Shown here: piece by piece, positions 1 to 11,716 of the stretch
How the letters are laid out: every line of letters begins with the position of its first letter
Position numbering within the stretch: position 1 is the first letter of the stretch
Assembly (NCBI RefSeq): GCF_014633365.1
Contig: NC_068338.1
Coordinates: 10,178,616-10,242,615 of the forward strand
DNA from: Diospyros lotus
Lineage: Eukaryota > Streptophyta > Magnoliopsida > Ericales > Ebenaceae
Direction of reading: 5' to 3'
Length of the DNA: 64,000 bases
Made by a program: the position numbers and the translations under genes
Notes under the pieces: model-generated
Told to the model about the DNA's origin: nothing
Database searches by the model: none
What the model saw: the letters and a program-made list of their open reading frames with translations, nothing else

Positions 1-1662
1 GAGAAGATACATTATAGTTTATAGACATCATTAAATGTCTCAAATCGTAGCAAGGTTAAGAATGGACATTAACAATTGCGGTAAGACTTGTATGTGCTAT
101 GTTTTTGCTATATGATAGAATGGGGGTCTCACATCCATAAGCATGGGGATACCTAGACAAGTACATAGATGACTAATGTTGGAGAACATATCATTGGACA
201 TGACTCACCATAAAAATCTATTTTGCTTATATGTTGATGGAATTCCAATACAAGATGGGTGTAACTAATGGTTGGACCTGAGGTTGTCGCGATCATCTCA
301 TAAGAAGACCAATATACTTTGACATTGTTTTGATGGGCCTAGACAAAGGCTCCACGTGGGCGATCATTGGGCATATCATGAGGCTTATGGAGATGGGTGC
401 ATAACCAAGATGAGACTCATCTATCCCTTGATAGATGATGATGTATCTAAGGCACCTTCGGTGGATTCACTTTAAATTCATGACCATGGTGAAAGAGGTC
501 AATAAGGAGTTATTGATTCACTTTCTATTAAGTGAGGATATCTGGAGAACCGAAGAAAACTCATCTGATCGTAATCAAGCAACACATCACCAGACTTGAG
601 ATCACAGAAGATACATTGACGAGAGAATCGAATTACACGATAACCATGCTCGTGAAAGGTTGTTTACGAATTATGAATCATTTTGAATAATTCGGTAAGC
701 ATAATGTTTGCTAGAGGTTAATCTTGTCTTATATGTTAGTATCGACACATTGCCAACATATTCGGAAGCCTAATGAGTCATACGCAAAAGGTATGGTCCC
801 TAGCTTAAACCAGGAAAATAGATGTATGGTTAAGTGGGATACTTTAGCAAGAAGTTATATTATCATAGGTTCTCACGAAAAAAAAAAAAACAAATAGACG
901 TAATGACATCAATTTGACGAGCAATCATTATAAAGGAAAGAGTTTCCTAAAATAACAATTGATTAAATTAGAAAGGAGTTTTTAATTTAATAATTTCTTA
1001 TATTTGTTGGAGTGGCAAATAGGAAATAAAATAATATATAAATATATTTGGACTTAAATTAATATTTAAGCTAAATAAAGTATTTGGGCTAAATATTAAA
1101 TTAAATATTATATTTGTGATAAATTAGATTTTGGCCAAATATTTTATTTAACCTTATTATTGGATTTGGACTATTTAATTAAGTTCCTAGTTGAACTAGG
1201 ATAAAAGTTATTTAATTAATTACTAGTTGGATTAGTAAAGGGCTGGTCCATATTCATTAGGGTTTGAAAAACTTTAGAAGGTCTTGCTCCTCTATAAATA
1301 CCCCTTTAAGGGTTGACCAAATTAATGAATGGTTTTATGGTTTTTCAACAGTTGAAAAAATTACCATTCACTCTCTCCAGTTTCCTTTAGCATTAATTCA
1401 AAACGAGGAGGTTCTTCTGGTCCATATACAAGCCACCAAAGGAAAGGGAGCTACCACTCTCATTTTGCTCTCCTCGCTAAAAGATGTGTGTCGCTTATTA
1501 CAAGTTAGAGACCAAACGCTTGAACGACTTGGATCCGAAAACAACTCAAAAATCTAAAAGTTAGATTCATTTTATTATGTATGTGATTGTTTTGATTTCA
1601 ACGTTGATCCAATTATATGGATCAGGGTAAGGCTCAAAATTTTTGAATTACGCTGCTTGCCC
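1..1662 (+). repeat. Repeat R, plus copy (LTR-like, left end outside window)
   Basis: This AT-rich stretch is matched in reverse by 2283-2701 joined to 20683-21868. Examples are the text around 60-180 against 21650-21830, and 1253-1662 against 2283-2701. A TATA box (TATAAATA, 1293-1300) sits before an apparent transcript start region, as in an LTR. The 97-codon open frame at 1264-1557 has a similar frame in the inverted copy, but it matches no family I recognise and is probably LTR sequence, not a gene. No TG/CA ends or target duplication could be fixed because the repeat runs off the window. Confidence 0.6.
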
Positions 1663-2282
1663 CATAGTGATTTTGTTTTACTTTCAAAAATATGTTTACA
1701 TATTTTAAGATCATATCTTCATTCATACTTCTCCAATTTATATATATGAATGAGTCCCTTGATTCTCTAATTAAGATCTTATTCTTAAGTATTAATAATA
1801 TGTGTCAAGGACCTTGAATTAAGGATTTCTTAAGGTTGTTCCCAGTCATTAGACTTCTCAAAAGGGACTATGATTAGTAAAGTACAGACTGACACATGGG
1901 TTACTACATTTGATTAGTATGAGATGCTAATGATAAATGATGGTGAATCACATGCCATAATCCGTGAGATGGATACAGTAGACATGTAGGTAGATGTTAG
2001 TTGAACATCTACTGAATGTGACATAAGTGATAGATCACATGGCTAAAAGGATCTATGATCTGTCACTGGCTTCGATTGTATTATTGGTGCTTAGACCGGA
2101 GGCAACACAGTTGTCTTGTATGCTGATACCTAAGATTTTTCGTTGCTAAGAACCACCCAATTTTCGGATGGGAGATGCACTGTGTGGTCTCTATGCAATA
2201 ACATATGGAGGCAGATGATTGCTAATGGAATCCATTGTCTTCCATCGTGAGATGAACTGAAAGTAAAAAAAGATTGCTACAA
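1663..2282 (+). repeat. Spacer repeat S between the two R arms
   Basis: This stretch separates the two opposed R copies. Its first 420 bases resemble 22290-22700 in direct orientation: both run through 'gaatgagtccct / gaataagtccct' and later 'gatagatcacatggct'. No coding sequence is visible. It is probably the inner part of the same repeat family as R. Confidence 0.45.
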
Positions 2283-2701
2283 GGCAAGCAGCGTAGTTCA
2301 AAAATTTTGAAACTTACCCCGATCCTGGCGATTTGATCAACGTTGAAATCAAAACAATCACATACATAATAAAATAATTTTAACCTTTAGATTTTCGAAT
2401 CGTTTGTGGATCCGAGCTGTCCAAGTGTCCAACCTCTAAATCGTAATACGCGGCACACGTCCTTTGGCGAGGAGAACGGAATGGGAGTGCTAGCTCCCTC
2501 TCCTTTGGGGGCTTGTGTATGGACGAAAAGAACCTCCTCATTTCGAATCGATGCTAAAGGAAATGAGAGAGAGTAAATGGTAATTTTTTCAACTTTAAAA
2601 AACCACAAAAAACCATTCATTCATTTGGGCAACCCATAAAGGGGTATTTATAGAGGAGTAAGGTCTCCTAGGGTTTCCTAAACCCTAATAGATATGGGCT
2701 G
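2283..2701 (-). repeat. Repeat R, minus copy, left piece
   Basis: Reverse complement of 1253-1662, including the TATA box read on the minus strand (2645-2652). The copy stops at the duplication GGCTG (2697-2701) and resumes after the same five bases at 20678-20682, so it was split by the element at 2702-20677. Confidence 0.6.
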
Positions 2702-3455
2702 TGTGATGCCCCGCTCCCATTTTCGGGTGCCACTCGTGAACAATCATCTGAATTGCTCACATGTCCGTCCATTTGTGAAGGGCAGACTTGAGCTTTAACC
2801 ATACCACACATGGCTAATAAATTTTCATTAAATTGGCCCAATCATCATTTTATTATTTTAATTATTCTTCTTTCCAAGAATTCCACCGGCTCCATATATA
2901 TTCCAAAATTCCAAACAACCCATTGGATTTACCAATTTCAAGGAGAAACTCATATAATTTAATTTTTCACAAATCTGGCATTTTCTCCAAAAATATCCAA
3001 AAATCCCTTTTATTTTGAAAATTTCTCCAGGGATCAAAATTAATCAAGAAATGCCCCAAAAATCCCCAATTTTTCAAAAGTTTAAAAAAAAATAGCCGGC
3101 GGGGCCTACTGGCATGCCCGAGGCCTCGCGATGCGCTGACAGCACGGGCTGGCCCTTGGTCGCGTGCGTCTGCCCATTGGCCGCTCGCCTGCGCCCTCAC
3201 GCCTGCTGCTCACCTTGGCCCCCTTGCAAGCCACCTGGTGACCCCAGCTGCCTTTACTCATTTTTCTTTGTTTTTCTTTTTTTTCCACTTAAGCTTCCTA
3301 ACCCAAATTTTTTCAGCTTTCATACCCATCATACGTACATAAAAAATATCCACTTTTTCCACAAAAAGCTTACACAAAAAAAATAATACTCTTTACACCC
3401 ACTCATGGTGCTTATTACAACATAAAGCAAAAATAACAAAAATAGGCTTCCTTAA

Positions 3456-4840
3456 TGTGACACCCGTAACTTACTTACATGCTTAATGATAATAATATTC
3501 ATATAAAAATATTCGGAGCTTAAAACCAAAATCATACTTTCTTTAAATCAAATAAAATTCCAAGACATGCTTTATGGCATACATATAGGAAAAGATCAGA
3601 GTTCAACCCTAAAAACATTGTTTTCAAAAGGAAACTAAACTTAAGTTCTTGAAAATATTTTTTAAACAAGCCACCACGCTCCACGTCCATGTCCTGGTCT
3701 CCTCATTCATGCTCACCTAGGGGAGGGGGAAACATAAGGGGGGTGAGATTATGCAAATCTCAATAAGTACAAGAGAACCATCATATGTATTTAAACAAGT
3801 CATGACATAACATAACATATCGTATGGAGACACGAGAGGTTCCACCAACTTGCAGGGGTAAGAACCCTCGTGCGTAGCGCTACCGAGCTCCGGTCCCGAA
3901 ACTTGCGTGAACATAACATAACATGAGGGACCACATAACATAGTTCATAGTCATGCTTAAACATCACAAATAGTTCATAATGTACTTACCTTAACTTGGT
4001 TTGAAGAGATTTGAATGCTGAAGGCTTCACCTTTACAAAAAGCTCGAAGCACTTCCGTCTAGCATGAATTTATCCCAACTTAGAATGAGGAAACTCTTGG
4101 CCATGAGCCCTATTTATAGGCTTGGAAACTTGGTCACCAAGTAAGTCACAATCATTTCAAATCTTTTCTAAATCTTTCAAGATATTCCAATCATTTCAAA
4201 TCTTCTAAAATATTCTCTAATCATTCCAAATCTTCTAAGATATTCTGCAATCATTCTTATCAAATCTTATCCAAATAAGATCTTATCAAATCTTATCCAA
4301 ATCATATCAAATCTTATCCTTAAAGTCATCATGAGGCTTAATCTTTATCTCTAAAGTCATCATGAATACTTATCTTATCTCTAAAGTCATCATGAGCCTT
4401 CATCTTATCTCTAATATCATCATGAGGCTTCATCCTTATCTCTAATATCATCATGAGGCTTCATCCTTATCTCTAAAATCATTTATAAGGCTTTTCTTGA
4501 ATCTCCCAAATGCCCTTAGGAAAAATATTTCAAGAATTACACTTTGGCCCAAATTTTTCAAGTAATTGCACTTAGACCCTTTTCAACTTGGTCCCTAGGC
4601 CAATTTTTAATTGCATTTTAGTCCCCGAAGAAAGGACTAATTACGCTAATACCCCTGGTTTTTAGGTAAATTACACTTTTACCCGAACCTCAATATTTAC
4701 GATTTTGCCACTGGCTCAAAAACTGAACCTTTGTCTCAAGGCTTCTATAATCCCTTGAAAGGACATGTTTGCTCAAGTATTAGAAGCTAAAAATCCCAAG
4801 TATTACATTATATTTCAGTTTAAAAATCTTGGGCGTTACA
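3456..4840 (-). mobile_element. Solo LTR nested in the 3' LTR
   Basis: The insert begins TGTGACACCCGTAAC, ends GGGCGTTACA, and is flanked on both sides by CTTAA (3451-3455 and 4841-4845). The partner LTR at 18045-20677 reads straight through this site, which proves the insertion. No internal domain, PBS or coding sequence is present, so it is a solo LTR. A TATAAATA read on the minus strand near 4110 suggests minus orientation. It belongs to a different family from its host. Confidence 0.82.
4318..4490. repeat. Tandem repeat of about 35 bp inside the solo LTR
   Basis: About five imperfect copies of a unit containing 'atctctaaagtcatcatgag' (variants with 'atatcatcatgagg') are arranged head to tail. 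A looser array built on 'caaatcttctaagatattc' precedes it at about 4150-4310. Confidence 0.7.
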
Positions 4841-6583
4841 CTTAAGCCATATAATGATCTTGAATCTTCATTCCCATGCATCCACATGCTATCATATCTT
4901 TGCCTTGACTTTTTCCATGCCTTGACAACCTATATGTGAGAGTAAAAACCTCATGAGCTATTAAGTTCAGTAAGGGTGCAATGACCATAAGCATGAACAT
5001 GAACATAAAATGTGATACCAATGCATGCAATGAAACATGGTTAGGGCTCCCACATCCTCATAACCACCTTGGTTTGAAGCTTATATCTACCCTACCCCAC
5101 ACAACCTCATGGCCATAGGTCCTTAAACACAAACAACATGTCAATGCACATATAAAAATTCACGAACCATACTTACAACCTTGCTAGCCACCATCCATGG
5201 GACTATCCCTTATCTCTTTCCATTCTTTGAAGTTGCAAGAACTACCTAGCTTCATTTCCAACTCTTCTCCTTAAGAGATCCTTGACACAAAATTTAAAGA
5301 AGCTAAGCTACCATTTCAAAGAAACAAAAAGGGATTCACACTACAAGGCAATGAAGACTTTCCCTTAACTTTCTCTTCTTCCCTTTTCTTTTCTTCCTTT
5401 CATCTTCCATTCTTTTCTCTCTACAAGATGGGAGACGTCTACAATTTCTCTCACTAAACTTTGCCAAAAGGATTAGGGTTTCCATATACTAGCCCATTTA
5501 TACTAGCACCCAATCCTTCAAGAATAAATTCTAGCCATTGGATTTATTTGGTGAGAATAAATCTCAATCACAAAAATAGCTTAATCCATGCCACTTAATC
5601 TTGTGAAATATCCACCATTAGATTTTATCTCACTTTACAAGATTAGATCTCAACCATTCAAAGAAAGCACAATCCATGTGCTCTAGCCTTCTTTAATCTC
5701 ATCCATTAGATTTCATTTACTTTCCAAGAGAAGATCTCAACCATTGGAACAAGCACAATCCAAGTGTTTTGCTAGGATTTATTCCTAGCCTTCCATCTTC
5801 TTAACCCATGATCTTCACCATCCAAAATCAATTTAAAAAAGATTTCTTAAATGAGTTGGCAATCCATGCCAACTTGAAAGATTTTATCTCATCCCTTAGA
5901 TCACTTCCTATTTTCAAGAATAATCATCCACCCTTGGATCATCTTGAATTTCTATTTCTTTTCACATTTAATTAAATTCCCATTTTTCTAAGGCATTAAT
6001 GGTGACTAATTACCATTTTCTTTTGGATTTTCTTTAATTCACCATAATCATGCCTCTCATCAAATGCTTACAAGACTAATTTCTCTTTTCTTTTTGAATT
6101 ATTTAATTCCACCTTTCTCTTGGAGGAGAACTTGCCAAGTGTCACATTTAGACACAAGCCTTTGCCTCCAAGCTTCCATCACAACCATCCATCTGGCATC
6201 ACCACATTAATTCACCAATTTAGGAAAAATCAATTATTTTCTCTCATAATTGAATATTCTCTATTTTCCCAATTCTCCATAATTTAATTCCTTTATGGAA
6301 TTTCACTCCAAATTACTAAAATGCCATTTGTGAATTATTAATCCCATTTATCTCCACATAAATACAAAAATGGGAAATTAATTCACTTTCATACTTAATT
6401 CCACCTAAGAATTATTTTCAATTTACCAAATTACCCTTTATTGGACTTCACTATCCAAATTACCAAAATGCCCCTCTCATAAGGCACTATTTTTCTCAAA
6501 ATTCATCACCTTCTCAAGGGCATTTTTGGAAGTTTCTCACTTCCTTTCCCATTCTCCTAACACCAGTAACATTGGGTGTTACA

Positions 6584-7127
6584 TTCCACCCCCATTAAAA
6601 GAATTTTATCATCGAGAATCTCATAGCCTAACCCTTTCTCACCTTTACCTAGAGCTTTTCCCATCTCAAGGCTTTGCTTAGGCTTTTGGTCATTTGACTC
6701 TCGAGGACATTCATCAACCGAATACAGCTTTGGCCTCCCGTCAAATCGCACCACTAGTCGCTGGTCATGCCTACTGCAACAATGTCCATCCCTTAATGGA
6801 TTTCCTCTACTTCAAAGCATCGCTTGCAGTCCACTTCCCATTTTCCTATCAACCAAAACCAACAGTCGCTAACATTGCATCACTGATCAGTCTACCACAA
6901 TTTTACGCTGATCACACACGATAACGTTTCCCACTGCCAATCACACATGGCCATGATTTTACGCTGATCAGACACAGCAACATCTTAGCACTGATCATCC
7001 GTCACAATGTCACTTCTAGTGCCCACAAGATACTTTGACACCCATTCCACCATGGCATTTCATCGCCACTACTCATATCCGACCATAGCTTGAGTCGATC
7101 ATCATGACAACTTCTCATTACTGATCA
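6584..7127 (-). other. Internal region of the large element, 3' part
   Basis: The first 17 bases are a purine-rich tract on the minus strand (GGGGGTGGAA next to the LTR), the expected plus-strand primer. The remainder is low-complexity sequence with repeated words such as 'ctgatca' and 'catcac'. No reading frame shows a known domain. Confidence 0.6.
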
Positions 7128-8219
7128 TGTAATACCCCGAGAGCCCAGAGAAGTTAGAATATATTGAGGATAGTGTAAGAAAGGAAACAACACCAGCTGG
7201 ATACCTTTTGGGCTGAATGTTGGCAAAGAACTCCCAAGTTAAGCGTGCTTAACCTGGGGTAATTCAGGGATGGGTGACCCCCCTGGGAAGTTCGTGTAGG
7301 CCCATCAGGGTAAGTTGTTCCGATTCTTCCTATCGCTCGAGCGGGATGTTACAAATGGTATCAGAGCCGACCCCCGAGCCTCTGAGCGCGGTGGTGGGGC
7401 AAACCTCAGCGAGGAGGCTGAGTCCCGAGGGGGGTGTGAGGCCCCTATGGGGGGTGCGTGTAGGCACCTTAGGCGAATCTCACATCGGCCATGCACGGGG
7501 GGAGATCTGGGACCGGTTGTAAGGTTGCATGACGAGGACGTCATGTGCTTAAGGGGGGGAGAATGTAATACCCCGAGAGCCCAGAGAAGTTAGAATATAT
7601 TGAGGATAGTGTAAGAAAGGAAACAACACCAGCTGGATACCTTTTGGGCTGAATGTTGGCAAAGAACTCCCAAGTTAAGCGTGCTTAACCTGGGGTAATT
7701 CAGGGATGGGTGACCCCCCTGGGAAGTTCGTGTAGGCCCATCAGGGTAAGTTGTTCCGATTCTTCCTATCGCTCGAGCGGGATGTTACAAATGGTATCAG
7801 AGCCGACCCCCGAGCCTCTGAGCGCGGTGGTGGGGCAAACCTCAGCGAGGAGGCTGAGTCCCGAGGGGGGTGTGAGGCCCCTATGGGGGGTGCGTGTAGG
7901 CACCTTAGGCGAATCTCACATCGGCCATGCACGGGGGGAGATCTGGGACCGGTTGTAAGGTTGCATGACGAGGACGTCATGTGCTTAAGGGGGGGAGAAT
8001 GTAATACCCCGAGAGCCCAGAGAAGTTAGAATATATTGAGGATAGTGTAAGAAAGGAAACAACACCAGCTGGATATCCACCTTTTGGGCTGAATGTTGGC
8101 AAAGAACTCCCAAGTTAAGCGTGCTTAACCTGGGGTAATTCAGGGATGGGTGACCCCCCTGGGAAGTTCGTGTAGGCCCATCAGGGTAAGTTGTTCCGAT
8201 TCTTCCTATCGCTCGAGCG
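7128..8219 (+). mobile_element. Cassandra TRIM retrotransposon with three LTRs
   Basis: LTRs lie at 7128-7353, 7564-7789 and 8000-8219, separated by two 210-bp internal domains. Each internal domain has a PBS for initiator tRNA-Met directly after the LTR (TGGTATCAGAGCC, 7356-7368) and ends in a G-rich polypurine tract. The LTRs carry 5S rRNA-derived sequence, the hallmark of Cassandra. There is no coding capacity, so mobilisation would depend on enzymes from other elements. The whole is flanked by GATCA (7123-7127 and 8220-8224). The first two LTR-plus-internal units are 436 bp each and appear identical. The third LTR has a 4-bp insertion and lacks its last 10 bp. The short frames here are not genes. 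Confidence 0.93.
7229..7296 (+). promoter_or_regulatory. 5S rRNA-derived Pol III promoter region in Cassandra LTR 1
   Basis: The segment holds AAGTTAAGCGTGCTT (A-box region of plant 5S rRNA) and GGATGGGTGACC followed by CCTGGGAAGT (C-box region). Equivalent copies are at 7665-7732 and 8105-8172. In Cassandra this region is known to fold like 5S rRNA and to carry the internal RNA polymerase III promoter. It is not a functional 5S gene, because the 5' third of 5S rRNA is replaced. Confidence 0.88.
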
Positions 8220-8224
8220 GATCA

Positions 8225-9851
8225 ACTAACCATGCTAGCACTACATGGGAAACAACCATTTGGCCTATCCAGCTAAATTCAACCATTTCATACATGGTCT
8301 ACTACCTTGACTAGCCGACCTTTATTTATCGATATGATTAAGCATAATCGACATACCTAACACCATGCCAGACAATTTCACATTTCAACCATACGTGCAC
8401 TACTCGAGTCCACCTCGAGTTTGGCGATGCACGCATCATTACATTCTCACCTCGAGCTTAACCATGCTCGGGCCACAACCTTCTTCCAACTAGGAGTTCT
8501 ACGCATAAGCACACAAAGATACTTAGGCTTTTCTTACTGAACGATATTACTCGCTAGTAGGGGTCTCATATCCATATCAGGAAACTCTTCACTGAGCAAC
8601 CCCTTTCAATTCTTCGCCCAATTTCCAACTTTCACAATCATGTCCCATGCTAGGCCTTACCTTGGCTATTAAACCCTACCACGAGTTAGGAATCCTACCA
8701 TTGCGCTTAAGAGTGTGGAACCATTAACCGACCCTCATCATCACCCGTGGTGCATGGCACAAATGATCGACTCTTTACCATCTGCACAATCACTTATTGC
8801 ATCACACCTGTAGGATGACTCATGAATTTGGTCCCATACCATAACAAGCGAACATGGTTACACCCCCACCCTTGTAACGGTCTTCTAGCCAAATTCACTC
8901 ACCTAGCTTCAATTTCATTGGGACTTTTCAAATTCCATCATTTCTCGACAGAGCCTCATACTTTAGAGGCATGAAACTTTTCGGCCATCTTAATCAGGTT
9001 CATTCTCAATCCGCAATAGACATCTGACTTAAACCATGCATAATGGTTCCCCTTGTCCCCCTCGTCAATGACAATATCATGACAGCAACAAATTTCCTTC
9101 CACGGTCGTTGCATCTCAACTGTCACAAGTCAACTTAACCCACATAACCTTAATCTTGGATTAGCTTTTCCCCACCACTCTGCCATTTCTCGAATGGCTT
9201 ACTAATCCCTTAAAAAACTCCAGCTTCTCTCGGATTCTTCTTATACCTTCTGCTTCAATCATCTCACTTCACTCGGTGAGCAACCACATTGGCTCTAATG
9301 CCACAACAACTCCATTAGTTGATTTTCTTTCACAACCATTAACCTTTAGCCACGAGGTTAATTTCTCATCAGTTGCCCATGCACCAGGCATCCCCTAGCT
9401 GTATCAATTGTAGCTATCAGGTGATTTTATCACCTAAACACCATTCCTGGGAACAAATCTCGTCCCATAAGCTCTTCCTTCGAGCTCTCGACCCCCATTG
9501 GCGACATCTTAAATTCGCCCTCAACTTTCATCTAACCAACTTGATTAACTCTAGCTAGATCGCCTGGCTTACAACCAACATAACATTTCTCTAGGCACTA
9601 CACTTGCAATCATCGACTATCGCTTTGATTTAAAAGCCACCCATTAGGAATCACCCATGCCACTCCTATGGAACTGACACTTCCACTCGATGCCGTAGGA
9701 CTCATCTTCCTACTCAGGCACTTGCCATCACGCTGGCTTTCCCCGGGTGATCCATCCTGATAAAGTTGTAGTGCCTTAGGAAGTTCAACTAGTGTTGTTA
9801 CCCCATGCTTAACTTTTCTTGGGAGAACATCTTAAGTTCTACCCAAGTGAT
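8225..9851 (-). other. Internal region of the large element, middle part
   Basis: Sequence continues without interruption from the Cassandra target site. It is full of stops in all frames, and the short frame at 9373-9558 matches nothing I know. It is of more balanced base composition than the LTRs. No repeats, RNA genes or domains are recognised. Confidence 0.5.
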
Positions 9852-10069
9852 TGATGCTAAAAAATGCCAAAAATTTGTTATATTTTTATTACCTCCTAAT
9901 CCATTTAATCGGCTAAAAATATCAAAGATTGCTTCTTACAGCCTAAAGGAAGGAAAAGAGATGAAGGGTTGAATCAATTCTTCAAAGGTATGATTAAATG
10001 GGGAAAAGAAGGAGCCAAGAAATGAAGGTGTTCTTATAGAGTCAAATCCATTCAAATGAAGGCTGAGTA

Positions 10070-10695
10070 ATTCGAATGAATTTTCAGAAGATATCCAAAG
10101 ATGGAGCAATTTGGATGGAAGCCAGTCAATCATTCGAATGAATCATTCAAACATTTGAATATGCAGACCATTGAGAATGTATTCGGATGAGGTTGGCCCA
10201 ATTCGAATAAGAAGCAGCAAATCAGGGACTCAAGGTAAAATTGTATATATTCGAATGTCCCCTAAGTCATTTGAATGAGAAGATATTCGGATGAACATAT
10301 CGTATGGAAACAATGAAGACATATCCAAATGAAGACTAAGTCATTCGAATGTAATTGAGGAAGAAAGAAAAGCTATTCGAATGAAGGCTGAGTAATTCAA
10401 ATAAGAAGCAACTCAAGAACTCAAGGTGATTCGTATTCTCCCAAAAGCATTCGGATGAAAATAATAGCATTCAAATACTTCCCAAGTCATTCGAATGTTA
10501 AGAAGAAGTTAAGAGGAAAAATAGAAATTCATTCGAATAAGAGTACTGTTGCATTCGAATGATAGAAGAAATCACCGTGCAATGAACAGTAAAGTGTGAA
10601 ATTCATTCGAATGAGATTAGCATTCATTTGAACGATCCAAGTGGCCAAGGAAAACTAAGCATACATTCGAATATCCCTGCTCGCACATTCGAATG
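10070..10695. repeat. Cluster of the palindrome ATTCGAAT
   Basis: Twelve exact ATTCGAAT words occur in about 625 bp, mostly as CATTCGAATG, with about ten one-base variants (ATTCAAAT, ATTCGGAT, ATTTGAAT). Spacing is irregular (20-110 bp), so this is not a simple tandem array. The word is rare elsewhere in the window. Confidence 0.85.
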
Positions 10696-11716
10696 AAGAT
10701 CCAAAAAATGCTCTAACATGCGCAAATGAACATGGTGGCTCTAAGGTAAATTCAATGAACTTTTTGAACAATTTTTCACCAAGTGGTCCCCTCTTCCATG
10801 CACGACAAGCTTAAAAGGGACCAACATTCTTTGGAATCAAGTGTGTGGAGAGTAGAGAATACTCAAAAAAACACAAAAAGAAGAGGATCATTGGAAAGTT
10901 GCAAGTCTTTTCATTCTTTCTATTTTTAGTTTTAGTTCTTGTCTGTATTTTAAACGGGTAGCACTTCAATTCTTGTTCTTCGTTCCTAGTTCTGAGCTTT
11001 TGCTCCAGATATATTACAAGTCCATTTATTTTCTTTTCAAATTGTAGTTCGTTTCAGTAATCAATACAACAGTAGTTTATCTAGTTCTTATTGCTCGTTC
11101 TCTTTTATTTTCCTTGTAGTCTCGTAATCATCAGTTGAGATTAGTTTTAGTCGTGCACTTCCCATGAAGATGTGTGGCTAATTCAATCCTTGGATTAAGG
11201 CAAGGACGGTGCCCAAAGCCACTGATGAATCAAGATAGCAGAATCTCATATGTTCAAGTAACAAAAGTAAAAATAGTTTGAGAAATGTTCTTAATGAAAA
11301 CCTCAGGCTTGGATTGGTTCGTATGCCTAACTTAGAGTTTCCATGCCACGTATCGGAATTGCTTGACCTGAAAACGTTCTCATACCCAAGCCCCGAGTAA
11401 TTATTTTGTCAAAACGTTATTTATACACTGATTTATGATAGCTACTTAACATAAAGTCTCCATGCCATGTATGAAGGTTACTTGAACAAAGAGTTATCAT
11501 CATCTCAGTAGTATATTTAATGGTTAAGATCCAAACTATTTGAACTTTTAGTTACATCATAGAAAGTTATATGGTGAATCAGTTGGGTTTGGCACTAGAT
11601 TTGTCTTGACCCCAAGACCTCTCCATATCCAGATTACAGTTATATTGTACTTAGTTTAATCTCATCTTATTGTCTTATTAATCAAGAGAACTGGTGTGGT
11701 TATCTCCTTCCATGAG

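Larger units (their letters stand above)
2702..6583 (-). repeat. 3' LTR of the large minus-strand element
   Basis: The plus-strand text starts TGTGATGCCCCGCTCC and ends GGGTGTTACA, the reverse of the family's TGTAACACCC...GGGGCATTACA ends. It is 3882 bp because it contains a 1385-bp solo LTR (3456-4840) plus a 5-bp duplication. Without these it is about 2.5 kb, close to the 2633 bp of the partner LTR. A GC-rich patch lies at about 3093-3250. Much of 4846-6583 can be followed base by base against 18935-20677. Confidence 0.8.

Noticed and set aside
7229..7296. Functional 5S rRNA gene
   Set aside because: Only the A-box and C-box regions match; the 5' part of 5S rRNA and a T-run terminator at the proper place are missing, and PBS/PPT sequences show it is a TRIM LTR.
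7274..8029. Pairs of identical 79-, 82- and 92-codon frames
   Set aside because: They are frames inside the non-coding Cassandra LTR and internal domain, duplicated with the element.
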